Part shown: piece by piece, positions 41,159 through 48,674 of the stretch | How positions within the stretch are numbered: the first letter of the stretch is position 1 | Layout of the letters: each line of letters begins with the position of its first letter | NCBI RefSeq assembly: GCF_006716095.1 | Contig: NZ_VFOK01000001.1 | Coordinates: forward strand, 2,015,375-2,079,374 | DNA length: 64,000 nucleotides | Reading direction: 5' to 3' | Source of the DNA: Barrientosiimonas humi | GTDB lineage: Bacteria > Actinomycetota > Actinomycetes > Actinomycetales > Dermatophilaceae | Program-made: the position numbers and the translations under genes | The notes under the pieces: model-generated | What the model saw: only the letters and a program-made list of their open reading frames with translations | Database searches by the model: none | Told to the model about the DNA's origin: nothing

Positions 41159-41171
41159 GTCAAGCGTGCTT
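41159..41171. promoter_or_regulatory. Operator-like repeat, copy 2
   Basis: The same GTCAAGCGTGCTT, 47 bp from copy 1 and 2 bp from the stop codon of the next upstream gene. The two copies bracket the expected promoter. Confidence 0.55.
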
Positions 41172-41173
41172 AA

Positions 41174-41797
41174 CTACGCCGCGAGCACCTCGTCCAGCCG
41201 CTCCGGGGTCCACGTGGGTCGCACGCCGGGCGCCGGCAGCAGGTAGTCGCGGATCTGCGGCGTCGACAGGCCGTGCGCCTCGCGCAGGCCGGCCGCGATC
41301 ATCGCGAGGTAGGCGCCGCTCGGCGCGTTGACGGCCGGCCGGGCGTCGTCGTCGGGGCAGGTGAAGGTGACCACCGGCTCGCCCTCGAGGTCGGCGACGA
41401 CGGCGAGCGTCTCGTACCGGCCCGGCCCGAGCACCAGCCGCCGGGCGCCGATCAGCTCGTCGACGTCGAGCGCGTCGCCGGGGTCGCGGTGCATCTCCTG
41501 CGCGACGACGTCGGCGAGCTGCTCGTGGGTGATGCGGTACGCCCGCACCAGCGCCTCTCCCCCGGCGGCGAGGTCGAGGAACGCAATGCCGCCACCACCC
41601 CAGGTCGGCGAGTCCCAGCCGAAGAAGATCTCCCCGGGCACGTGCAGCGCGCGGTCCGCGACCGGCGGCGTGGCGTCGCGCGCCCCGGGGTAGGTCCGGC
41701 TCGCCCCGGGCGGGCGGCCGCCGGACAGGTAGAACCCGAACCGGGCGGCCGACAGGTTCGAGCCGTAGGAGGCGTACCAGATGTGGTCGGTGCTCAT
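41174..41797 (-). CDS. Gamma-glutamylcyclotransferase-fold protein
   Basis: A 207-residue protein starting MSTDHIWYASYGSNLSAARF. The YGSNL motif at residues 11-15 binds substrate in the AIG2/GGCT fold. A candidate catalytic acid lies among GEALVRAYRITHEQLADVVA and QEMHRDPGD. Enzymes of this fold act on gamma-glutamyl peptides or glutathione, but many members have unknown substrates. The C-terminal part (NAPSGAYLAMIAAGLREAHG) is typical of an actinobacterial subgroup often annotated only as hypothetical. Confidence 0.75.
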   Translation of the reverse strand: MSTDHIWYASYGSNLSAARFGFYLSGGRPPGASRTYPGARDATPPVADRALHVPGEIFFGWDSPTWGGGGIAFLDLAAGGEALVRAYRITHEQLADVVAQEMHRDPGDALDVDELIGARRLVLGPGRYETLAVVADLEGEPVVTFTCPDDDARPAVNAPSGAYLAMIAAGLREAHGLSTPQIRDYLLPAPGVRPTWTPERLDEVLAA

Positions 41798-41822
41798 CAG
41801 GGGCAGCATGCCAAAGACACGA

Positions 41823-41857
41823 AGAAGCCCGGACCCTCCGAGAGGGTCCGGGCTTCT
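41823..41857 (-). terminator. Strong terminator after tRNA-Glu
   Basis: AGAAGCCCGGACCCTC (41823-41838), loop CGA, and the exact complement to 41857: a perfect 16-bp stem 9 nt downstream of the tRNA 3' end. Confidence 0.85.
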
Positions 41858-41866
41858 CGCGATACG

Positions 41867-41939
41867 TAGCCCCGACGGGATTCGAACCCGCGCTACCGCC
41901 TTGAGAGGGCGGCGTGCTAGGCCGCTACACAACGGGGCC
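41867..41939 (-). tRNA. tRNA-Glu (anticodon CTC)
   Basis: 73-nt cloverleaf on the minus strand. The acceptor stem is GGCCCCG with CGGGGCT and discriminator A, including the G1-U72 wobble seen in actinobacterial tRNA-Glu. The D arm is TGTAGCGGCCTAGCAC, the anticodon arm CCGCCCTCTCAAGGCGG reads glutamate GAG, and the T arm is GCGGGTTCGAATCCCGT. CCA is not encoded. A separate -10-like TATGGT (41977-41972) and the inverted repeat GCTGATC-GA-GATCAGC (41949-41964) lie in its 5' leader. Confidence 0.97.
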
Positions 41940-42034
41940 GCACGTGGTGCTGATCGAGATCAGCGGAGAGAACCATACCGCGAGGAGTGGAACTTCTCCG
42001 AATCGCCTGAGCCGGAACGGCTTTCGGCGACTCG

Positions 42035-42106
42035 CTGGGGTACCAGGACTCGAACCTAGACTAACTGAACCAGAATCAGTCGTGCTGCCAATTACACCAT
42101 ACCCCA
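42035..42106 (-). tRNA. tRNA-Gln (anticodon CTG)
   Basis: 72-nt cloverleaf on the minus strand. The acceptor stem is TGGGGTA with TACCCCA and discriminator G. The anticodon arm GACTGATTCTGGTTCAGTT reads glutamine CAG, and the T arm contains GGTTCGAGTCC. It lies 95 nt upstream of tRNA-Glu in the same orientation and just downstream of gltX. Confidence 0.97.
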
Positions 42107-42164
42107 AGGGGGTATCACTCCATGCGCGCCGGGAACCGGCCTTCATGGGGTGAACCGAGGAGAA

Positions 42165-42194
42165 ACCTTACCGGCCGCCCCCGCGTGGGCCCAA
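42165..42194 (-). promoter_or_regulatory. Promoter of tRNA-Gln
   Basis: Minus strand TTGGGC (42194-42189), an 18-nt spacer, TAAGGT (42170-42165). The TTGGGC -35 also occurs in the yceD promoter. Confidence 0.5.
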
Positions 42195-42220
42195 ATCGGG
42201 GTGGCCCGTCGAGGCGCGGC

Positions 42221-43780
42221 TCACAGCTGGTCGCGCAGCGCCCGCAACCGGGTCATGGTCGAGTGCTTGCCGAGGATCTCCATCGACTCGAACAGCGGCG
42301 TCGAGATCTTCTGTCCCGCGATCGCGACGCGCAGCGGACCGAACGCGAGCCGCGGCTTGATGCCGAGCCCGTCGATGATCGCCTCGCGCAGCGCGGCCTC
42401 GATGCGCGGGGCCAGCCACTCCACCCCGGTGCCGTCGGGGTTGCCGATGCCGCCGTCGATCGGCTCCAGCGCCGCGATGGCCGCGTCGAGCACCTCGGCC
42501 GCGCCGTCCTTGAGCGTGGCGCGCGCGTCGTCGGCGATCTCCAGCTCGTCGTCCGCGACGTAGAACGGGCGCACCAGCGGCACGGCGTCCTGCAGCGTCG
42601 TGATGCGCGTCTGCACCTGCTCGGCGACCAGCTTGAGGCGCCCCAGCTCGGGCAGCGTCGGGTGCGAGCCGACGAGCCCCTCGGCGTGCAGGAACGGGAT
42701 GAGCCGGCTCGCGAGGTCGCCCGCGTCGAGCTCACGGATGTAGTGCCCGTTGAGCCAGTTGAGCTTGTCGAGGTTGAACACGGCACCAGCCTTGTTGACC
42801 TTGGCCCACTCGAAGCGCTGCGTGAACTCCTCGAACGTGAAGACCTCGCGCTCGGTGCCATCCGCCTCGACGATCGGCGGATACCCCTGCAGCGCAAGGA
42901 AGTTCAGCAACGCCTCGGGCAGATAGCCCTGCTCCTGGAACCAGGTGAGCCGGGCGGCGGGGTTCTTGCGCTTGGAGATCTTGGCGCGCTTCTCGTCACG
43001 CAGCAGCGGCATGTGCGCGAAGCGCGGCGCCGGCACCTCGAGCCACTTGTAGAGGAGCAGGTGCTTGGGCGTGCTGGAGATCCACTCCTGGCCGCGCACG
43101 ACGTGGGTGATCGCCATCTCGTGGTCGTCGACGACCACGGCCAGGTGGTACGTCGGGAAGCCGTCGGCCTTGAGGATCACCTGGTCGTCGGGCCGGGGCG
43201 CGCTCGTGCGCCCCATGATCAGGTCGTCCCACTCCAGCTCGACGTCGTCGGGGATCAGCATGCGCACGACCGGCTTGTCGCTGAAGCCGGGCAGCGCGGC
43301 CCGCTCCTCCTCGGTCTTGCCGTAGCAGAGCCGGTCGTAACCGGTCGGCTGCTTCAGCGCCTGCTGCTTCTCGCGCATCTCCTTCAGCCGTTCCGCGGAG
43401 CACCAGCAGTAGTAGGCCTTGCCCTCGGCCAGCAGCTTGTCGACATAGGGCTGGTAGGTATCGAGCCGCTCGGACTGCCGGTACGGCGCGTACGGACCGC
43501 CCACGTCGGGCCCCTCGTCGTGGCTCAGCCCGAGCCAGGCGAGGGTGTCGTAGACCTGCTGCTCGCTGCCCTCGACGAACCGCGCGCGGTCGGTGTCCTC
43601 GATGCGCAGCACGAACTGGCCGCCGTGCTTGCGGGCGTACGCCAGGTCGAACATCGCCATGTAGGCGGTGCCGACGTGCGGGTCGCCGGTCGGCGACGGC
43701 GCGACGCGCAGCCGTGGCGGGGCCACCGGGGCGTCGGGGTCGGGTGAGGAGGCAGCAGCAAGGGTGTCGGACGCGCTCAT
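42221..43780 (-). CDS. gltX: Glutamyl-tRNA synthetase
   Basis: Class I aminoacyl-tRNA synthetase, 519 residues. The HIGH motif appears as PTGDPHVGTAYMAMF (about 30-44), FVLRIEDTDRARF follows, and the KMSKS loop is AKISKRKNPAARL (about 266). The N-terminal tail (SASDTLAAASSPDPDAP) is dispensable. In bacteria without glutaminyl-tRNA synthetase GltX also charges tRNA-Gln for the GatCAB route; both tRNAs lie directly downstream. TACGAT is 9 nt before the ATG. Confidence 0.98.
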   Translation of the reverse strand: MSASDTLAAASSPDPDAPVAPPRLRVAPSPTGDPHVGTAYMAMFDLAYARKHGGQFVLRIEDTDRARFVEGSEQQVYDTLAWLGLSHDEGPDVGGPYAPYRQSERLDTYQPYVDKLLAEGKAYYCWCSAERLKEMREKQQALKQPTGYDRLCYGKTEEERAALPGFSDKPVVRMLIPDDVELEWDDLIMGRTSAPRPDDQVILKADGFPTYHLAVVVDDHEMAITHVVRGQEWISSTPKHLLLYKWLEVPAPRFAHMPLLRDEKRAKISKRKNPAARLTWFQEQGYLPEALLNFLALQGYPPIVEADGTEREVFTFEEFTQRFEWAKVNKAGAVFNLDKLNWLNGHYIRELDAGDLASRLIPFLHAEGLVGSHPTLPELGRLKLVAEQVQTRITTLQDAVPLVRPFYVADDELEIADDARATLKDGAAEVLDAAIAALEPIDGGIGNPDGTGVEWLAPRIEAALREAIIDGLGIKPRLAFGPLRVAIAGQKISTPLFESMEILGKHSTMTRLRALRDQL

Positions 43781-43817
43781 GATGCGGCGATCGTACCGAG
43801 GCGCCGACGGCGCGACC

Positions 43818-45464
43818 TCAGGAGAACAGCTTGCCCGGGTTCATAACCGCCTGGGGGTCGACGGCTCCCGCGGCGGCGCGCAGCAGCCGGATGCCCAGCT
43901 CGCCGACCTCGTCGGGCAGGTAGGCCCGGTGGTCGACGCCGACGGCGTGGTGGTGGGTGATGGTGCCGCCGTGCTCGACGATCGCGCGGCTCGCGGCCTC
44001 CTTGGCCCTCCCCCAGCGCCCCAGCGGGTCGTCGCCCGCCTCCCCGATGACGGTGAGATAGAGCGAGGCGCCGGTCTCGTAGACGTGCGACACGTGGGTC
44101 TGCACGACGCAGCGGGTGCCGTCGGCGACGAAGGCGTCGCTGATGGCGGTGCGCACCGCGGCGGCGAGCGGCACCAGGTTGCTCCAGCCCGTCGCGGTCT
44201 CGAGGGTCTCGACCAGCACACCGCGGCGCAGCAGCTCGTCGCGCAGGTAGGGCGCGCCGAACCGGTGCGCGGCCCAGGCGCGGGCGACGGCGCCGGGCAG
44301 CCGGCGGCCGTGGTGGGCGGTGAGCGCGGGCCGGGCGGCGGCGGCGCGCGCGTCGACGGTCTTGCTGTCGGGGCCGTCCCACAGCAGGATCACCAGGCAC
44401 GGGTCGCCGAGGCGGCGCAGCCGGGTGAGCCCCCGCAGCGCGGCGCCCGACCGGCCCGCCATCCGCAGGGTCACCCGGGTCTCCTCGGCGTCGGAGGCGC
44501 GGCAGACGTCGGGCAGGGTGCGCGACTGCGCGAGCTGGCGCAGCGCGGCGGTCGCCTCCTCGAACGACGCGAACGCCCAGGCCTCGTGCCGGGTGGCCGC
44601 CGGGCGAGGGCGCGCGCGCACGGTCACGTCGGTGATCACGCCGAGCCGGCCCTCGCTGCCGAGCACCAGGTCCAGCAGCGCCGGCCCGGCCGCGGTGCCG
44701 GGGAAGCCGCCGACCCGCAGCTCGCCCTCGGGGGTCACGACGGTCGCGGCGAGCACCATGTCGTCGAAGCGGCCGTAGCCGGAGGACGCCTGGCCCGAGG
44801 ACCGGGTCGCGGCGAACCCGCCGAGCGTCGCCTGCTCGAAGCTCTGCGGGAAGTGGCCGAGCGTGAGGTCGTGGGCGGCCAGCAGCCGCTCCGCCTCGGG
44901 GCCGCGCACGCCAGCCCCGAAGGTCGCGGTGCGCGACACCGGGTCGAGGTCGACGAGGCCGTCGAGGCGGCGCAGGTCGAGCGTGACGACGCCCGCGTGG
45001 TCGCCGCGCAGCGCCTGCACGCCACCGACGACGGAGGTGCCGCCGCCGAACGGCACGACGGCCAGGTCGTGCTCGGCGCAGACGCGCAGCACCTGCGCCA
45101 CCTGGTCCGCGTCGGCCGGGAGCACGACGGCGTCGGGCGCCTCGTCGGCGTCGCCGCCGCGCGCCCGCACCAGGTCGCGATAGCTCTTTCCGCCGGCGTG
45201 CTCGACGCGCGCCTCGGCGTCGGTGCGCACGTGCTCCTCGCCGACGACGGCGGTGAGCGCCGCCCGGGCCGACGGCGCGAGCAGACGGTCGGGAAGGCGT
45301 ACGGCGGGCAGGTCGACCGGCGGCTCGTCGACCGCGTCGACCGGCCGGCCGAGCTCGCGACCGAGCAGCGCCAGCCCGGCGCCGGACAGGCTCCGGTCGG
45401 CGTCGGCGGCACCCCAGCCCCACCAGACGGAACGGGGCGGGACGGGAGGCAGCTCAGACGTCAT
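43818..45464 (-). CDS. FAD-binding oxidase, alkyldihydroxyacetonephosphate-synthase-like
   Basis: A 548-residue flavoprotein of the VAO/FAD_binding_4 family, closest in layout to AGPS. Visible are PDAVVLPADADQVAQVLRVC (about 110), VVPFGGGTSVVGGVQALRGD (FAD pyrophosphate loop), LGHFPQSFEQATLGGFAATRS, ASSGYGRFDDMV and the C-terminal THVSHVYETGASLYLTVIG ... HHHAVGVDHRAYL ... VMNPGKLFS. I chose the ATG at 45464; GTG at 45473 falls inside the palindromic operator. It is divergent from tetR-glpD, which suggests a joint role in glycerophosphate or ether-lipid-like metabolism (inference). Confidence 0.88.
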   Translation of the reverse strand: MTSELPPVPPRSVWWGWGAADADRSLSGAGLALLGRELGRPVDAVDEPPVDLPAVRLPDRLLAPSARAALTAVVGEEHVRTDAEARVEHAGGKSYRDLVRARGGDADEAPDAVVLPADADQVAQVLRVCAEHDLAVVPFGGGTSVVGGVQALRGDHAGVVTLDLRRLDGLVDLDPVSRTATFGAGVRGPEAERLLAAHDLTLGHFPQSFEQATLGGFAATRSSGQASSGYGRFDDMVLAATVVTPEGELRVGGFPGTAAGPALLDLVLGSEGRLGVITDVTVRARPRPAATRHEAWAFASFEEATAALRQLAQSRTLPDVCRASDAEETRVTLRMAGRSGAALRGLTRLRRLGDPCLVILLWDGPDSKTVDARAAAARPALTAHHGRRLPGAVARAWAAHRFGAPYLRDELLRRGVLVETLETATGWSNLVPLAAAVRTAISDAFVADGTRCVVQTHVSHVYETGASLYLTVIGEAGDDPLGRWGRAKEAASRAIVEHGGTITHHHAVGVDHRAYLPDEVGELGIRLLRAAAGAVDPQAVMNPGKLFS

Positions 45465-45465
45465 G

Positions 45466-45482
45466 TGTGACACAGTGTCACA
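45466..45482. promoter_or_regulatory. TetR-type operator in the AGPS-like/tetR divergent promoter
   Basis: TGTGACACAGTGTCACA is a perfect 17-bp palindrome. It ends one base before the AGPS-like ATG (45464) and lies just upstream of the tetR -10-like TAACAT (45488-45493). Occupancy would block both genes. Confidence 0.75.
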
Positions 45483-45517
45483 TGTTGTAACATCGCCACA
45501 ACCGAGCTGGAGGTGTC

Positions 45518-46195
45518 ATGGCGAAGCAGGCAGCGCAGGACCCCACGTCCGACGCGCCCGAGGCGCACGCCCCCGAGACGCTGGCTCCGGAGGCCGACGC
45601 CTCCGAGGTCGCGGCACCCGACCGCGCCGCGCAGCTGGTGCAGGCCGCGCGCGAGGAGGTGCTGGCCTACGGCGTACGCCGGGCCACCGCCACCTCCATC
45701 GCCCGCCGGGCGGGCGTCTCGCGGATGACGGTCTATCGCCACTCCGGCGGCATCGAGCAGCTGGTGCTGGAGGCGCTGTACGGCGAGTTCGAGCAGCTGG
45801 TCACCGCCTCCGCCGAGGGCGCCGACCTCGAGGCGTCGGCGCGCCCGCAGATCGTGCGCCGGGTCACCTCGGCGCTGCACCAGATCCGCCGCTCGCCGCT
45901 GGTGCAGGCGCTGCGCCAGCACGACCCGGAGCTGCTGCTGCCCTATCTGATCGACCACCTCGGCCGCGGTCAGGAGCTGATGCGCACGTTGCTGCGCGAG
46001 GGCATCGAGCTCGGGCAGCGCGACGGGTCGGTGCGCCGCGTCGACCCCGACGTGGCCGCGATCACCCTGCTCATGGCGCTGCAGGGGTTCGTCGTCTCCG
46101 CCACCGTCGTGGCCGATCTCGCCGACGAGCGCGCGATCGACGACGAGGTGGCGCTGCTGGTCGACCGCTACCTCGCCCCGAGGCTCGGGGCATGA
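45518..46195 (+). CDS. TetR-family transcriptional regulator
   Basis: A 225-residue repressor. After a disordered acidic N-terminus (about 1-33), the HTH is ATATSIARRAGVSRMTVYRH (about 56-75); the C-terminal helical domain binds an unknown ligand. GGAGGTGTC precedes the ATG. It overlaps glpD by ATGA, so regulator and enzyme are co-translated, and a perfect palindrome lies 36 bp upstream between it and the divergent oxidase gene. Confidence 0.93.
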   Translation: MAKQAAQDPTSDAPEAHAPETLAPEADASEVAAPDRAAQLVQAAREEVLAYGVRRATATSIARRAGVSRMTVYRHSGGIEQLVLEALYGEFEQLVTASAEGADLEASARPQIVRRVTSALHQIRRSPLVQALRQHDPELLLPYLIDHLGRGQELMRTLLREGIELGQRDGSVRRVDPDVAAITLLMALQGFVVSATVVADLADERAIDDEVALLVDRYLAPRLGA

Positions 46196-47784
46196 GCGCG
46201 CCGAGCCCGGCCGGCGGGCGCGGCTCGCTCAACCGGACCCAGCGCCGGGGTGCGCTGGAGCGCGCGGCCGAGCGGACGTACGACGTCGTGGTCGTGGGCG
46301 GTGGCGTCACCGGCTGCGGGGTGGCGCTCGACGCGGCCAGCCGCGGGCTGAGCGTGCTGCTGGTCGAGCAGCACGACCTCGCCGCGGGCACCAGCCGGTG
46401 GAGCTCGAAGCTGGTGCACGGCGGGCTGCGCTACCTCGCGTCGGGGCACGTGGGCGTCGCGCACGAGTCGGCCCGCGAGCGCCACCTGCTGATGTCCCGG
46501 ATCGCGCCGCACCTGGTCGCGCCGATGCCCACGCTCGTGCCGCTCGGGCGCGACGTCGGCCGGCGCCAGGGGGCGCTGATCCGGTTGGGCGTGACGGCCG
46601 GCGACGTGCTGCGGCGCAGCGCGCGCACGCCGTCCTCGCTGCTCCCCCGGCCCCGACGGATCGGCGCCGCCGCCACGCTGCGGCTCGCGCCGGGGCTCGC
46701 CGCCGACGGGCTGCGCGGCGGGGTGCTGTCGCACGACGGACGGCTCGAGGACGACGCGCGCCTGGTCGTCACGCTCGCCCGCACGGCCGCCGCGGCCGGG
46801 GCCGACGTGGTCACCCGCGCGCGGGTCGACGAGCTCGACGCCGAGCGGGTCATGCTGACCGACACGCTGACCGGCGAGCGCCTCACCGTGCGCGCCCGCA
46901 CGGTCGTGAATTCCACTGGTGCCTGGGCGGATCGGCACGACGACCGGATCACCGTGCTGCCCAGCCGCGGCTCGCACCTGGTGCTCCCGGCGGCCGCCGT
47001 CGGGTCGCCCCGGGCGGCGCTGACCGTGCCGCTACCGGGCAGCACCAGCCGGTTCCTGCTGGTGCTGCCGCGGCCCGACGACCAGGTGCTGGTCGGGCTC
47101 ACCGACGAGCCGGCGCCCGGTGTCGACCCGTTGGAGCCGCCGGTGCCCGAGGCCGACGAGCAGCTGCTGCTCGAGGGCGTCTCGCGGGCGCTGCGCTCCC
47201 CCGTCACCTCGGCCGACGTGGTCGGGCGCTTCGCCGGGCTGCGGCCGCTGGTCGTGCGCGACGACAAGCCGTCCGCCGACGTGTCGCGCGAGCACCTGCT
47301 GCTCGACGAGCCGGGACGGCCGCTCACCATCGCGGGCGGCAAGCTGACGACCTATCGCCGGATGGCCCAGGACACCGTCGACGCGGTCGTGCGGCGGCTG
47401 GGGCGCGGCGGGGAGTGCCGCACGGCGACGCTGCCCCTGCTCGGTGCGGCCGAGGCGGCCGACCTCGCCCACGTGGCGGCGCCGGCCCGGCTGGTGCGCC
47501 GGTTCGGCACGCTCGCGCCCGAGGTGGCCGCCCTGTCGGCGCGCCACCCGTGGCTTGCCGACCCGATCGCTCCGGGGAGCGCGACCACGGGGGCCGAGCT
47601 GGCGTACGGCGTGCTGGAGGAGGGTGCGCTGACCGTGGACGACCTGCTGGCCCGGCGCACCCGGACCACGTTCGACCCGGCGGCCGCGGCCGCCGCCGTG
47701 CCGGTCGCCGAGCGGGTGCTGGCGACCTTCGACACGGAGGTCACCGCAGCAACGCCTGGGCGACCGACTCCTGGAGCCAGGTGA
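46192..47784 (+). CDS. glpD: Aerobic glycerol-3-phosphate dehydrogenase
   Basis: FAD-dependent membrane-associated enzyme oxidising glycerol-3-phosphate to DHAP and feeding quinone. 530 residues: DVVVVGGGVTGCGVALDAAS (about 30-49, FAD site), DLAAGTSRWSSKLVHGGLRY, NSTGAWADRHD, the RFAGLRPLV segment and the C-terminal GGKLTTYRRMAQDTVDAV. Its 3' end overlaps the convergent DUF2017 gene by 44 nt. The pairing with TetR and an AGPS-like oxidase is a locus-level association and is different from a glpFKD operon. Confidence 0.95.
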   Translation: MSAPSPAGGRGSLNRTQRRGALERAAERTYDVVVVGGGVTGCGVALDAASRGLSVLLVEQHDLAAGTSRWSSKLVHGGLRYLASGHVGVAHESARERHLLMSRIAPHLVAPMPTLVPLGRDVGRRQGALIRLGVTAGDVLRRSARTPSSLLPRPRRIGAAATLRLAPGLAADGLRGGVLSHDGRLEDDARLVVTLARTAAAAGADVVTRARVDELDAERVMLTDTLTGERLTVRARTVVNSTGAWADRHDDRITVLPSRGSHLVLPAAAVGSPRAALTVPLPGSTSRFLLVLPRPDDQVLVGLTDEPAPGVDPLEPPVPEADEQLLLEGVSRALRSPVTSADVVGRFAGLRPLVVRDDKPSADVSREHLLLDEPGRPLTIAGGKLTTYRRMAQDTVDAVVRRLGRGGECRTATLPLLGAAEAADLAHVAAPARLVRRFGTLAPEVAALSARHPWLADPIAPGSATTGAELAYGVLEEGALTVDDLLARRTRTTFDPAAAAAAVPVAERVLATFDTEVTAATPGRPTPGAR

Positions 47785-48337
47785 GCAGGTCGTAGATCAT
47801 CGCCGCCATGACGGCGGGGTCCTCGAAGTCGTCGGCCTCGGCGACGATCTGCTCCAGGCGGGCGGAGTCCTCGTCGGTGCGCAGGCCGAGGCGCTCGCCC
47901 AGCACGAGGCGCACGTCGGACAGGGCCATCATCAGCGCCTGCGCCTGACCGAGGTCGAGCTCGACCTTGTCGGAGGTGGCGCTGTCGAGCGCGGCGATGG
48001 CGGCGGTGATCGTGGCGACCTTGCGGCGGCGCAGCGAGTCCTCGGTCAGCGCGCGGAAGTCGCGCGCGAGGTCGTCGTCGTCGCGGCTGGCGGGGGGCAG
48101 CAGCCGGCGCAGCGCCGGGTCGCGCTGCTCGACCTCCTCGGGCGTGGCGGTCGGCGCGTCGAGCTCGCGGCGCAGCCGCTCCAGCGGGTCGGCGGTCTCG
48201 TCGGTGTCGCCGGTCTCGTCGGCGTCGGGGTCGAGCAGCTCACGGGTGCTGGAGAGCAGCCCGGCGACGATGCCGCGCTCCTGCTCGTCGAGCCGCCCGA
48301 CCACGCGAGATCCCTTGCGGCGGAATGCCGTTGCCAC
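47741..48337 (-). CDS. DUF2017 family protein
   Basis: A 198-residue protein of unknown function found beside clpS throughout actinobacteria. It starts MATAFRRKGSRVVGRLDEQE, has a central acidic linker and a helical C-terminus (MMALSDVRLVLGERLGLRTD, IYDLLTWLQESVAQALL). It follows clpS directly (stop and start adjacent), so it is co-translated and may act with the N-end-rule/Clp system. Its 3' end overlaps glpD on the opposite strand. Confidence 0.92.
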   Translation of the reverse strand: MATAFRRKGSRVVGRLDEQERGIVAGLLSSTRELLDPDADETGDTDETADPLERLRRELDAPTATPEEVEQRDPALRRLLPPASRDDDDLARDFRALTEDSLRRRKVATITAAIAALDSATSDKVELDLGQAQALMMALSDVRLVLGERLGLRTDEDSARLEQIVAEADDFEDPAVMAAMIYDLLTWLQESVAQALLR

Positions 48338-48652
48338 TCACTCGTCCTTCTGGAAGGTGGCCCACAGGCTGTAGCCGTGCATGGCCTCGGTGTCGCTCTC
48401 CATCTTCTCCCGCGTGCCCCGCGAGACCACGGCGGGCCCCTCGTGGTGGACCGCCAGCATCAACTGCTCGGCCTTGTCTCGGGAGTAGCCGAAGTAGCTC
48501 TGGAAGACCCAGCTGACGTACGACATGAGGTTGACGGGGTCGTTCCAGACGATCGTCACCCAGGGCTGGTCGAGCTGCTGGGCGAGGTCTTCCTCGAGGC
48601 CGACGTCGGTGACGGCATCGGGCGTCGCTTGATCAGGTGGGGCCACGGACAC
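48338..48652 (-). CDS. clpS: ATP-dependent Clp protease adaptor ClpS
   Basis: N-end-rule adaptor that delivers substrates with bulky N-terminal residues to ClpC/ClpP. 104 residues: the core motif [20 protein letters not shown] (about 31-50) has the conserved N-D-P/N and the pocket residues; [20 protein letters not shown] and [14 protein letters not shown] complete the fold. It is divergent from pncB and followed immediately by DUF2017. Confidence 0.96.
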   Translation of the reverse strand: MSVAPPDQATPDAVTDVGLEEDLAQQLDQPWVTIVWNDPVNLMSYVSWVFQSYFGYSRDKAEQLMLAVHHEGPAVVSRGTREKMESDTEAMHGYSLWATFQKDE

Positions 48653-48662
48653 GCCTCAACCT

Positions 48663-48668
48663 TAGGGT
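48663..48668 (+). promoter_or_regulatory. -10 box of leaderless pncB
   Basis: TAGGGT, 6 nt, then the GTG at 48675. No ribosome site. Confidence 0.5.
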
Positions 48669-48674
48669 GGCGGC

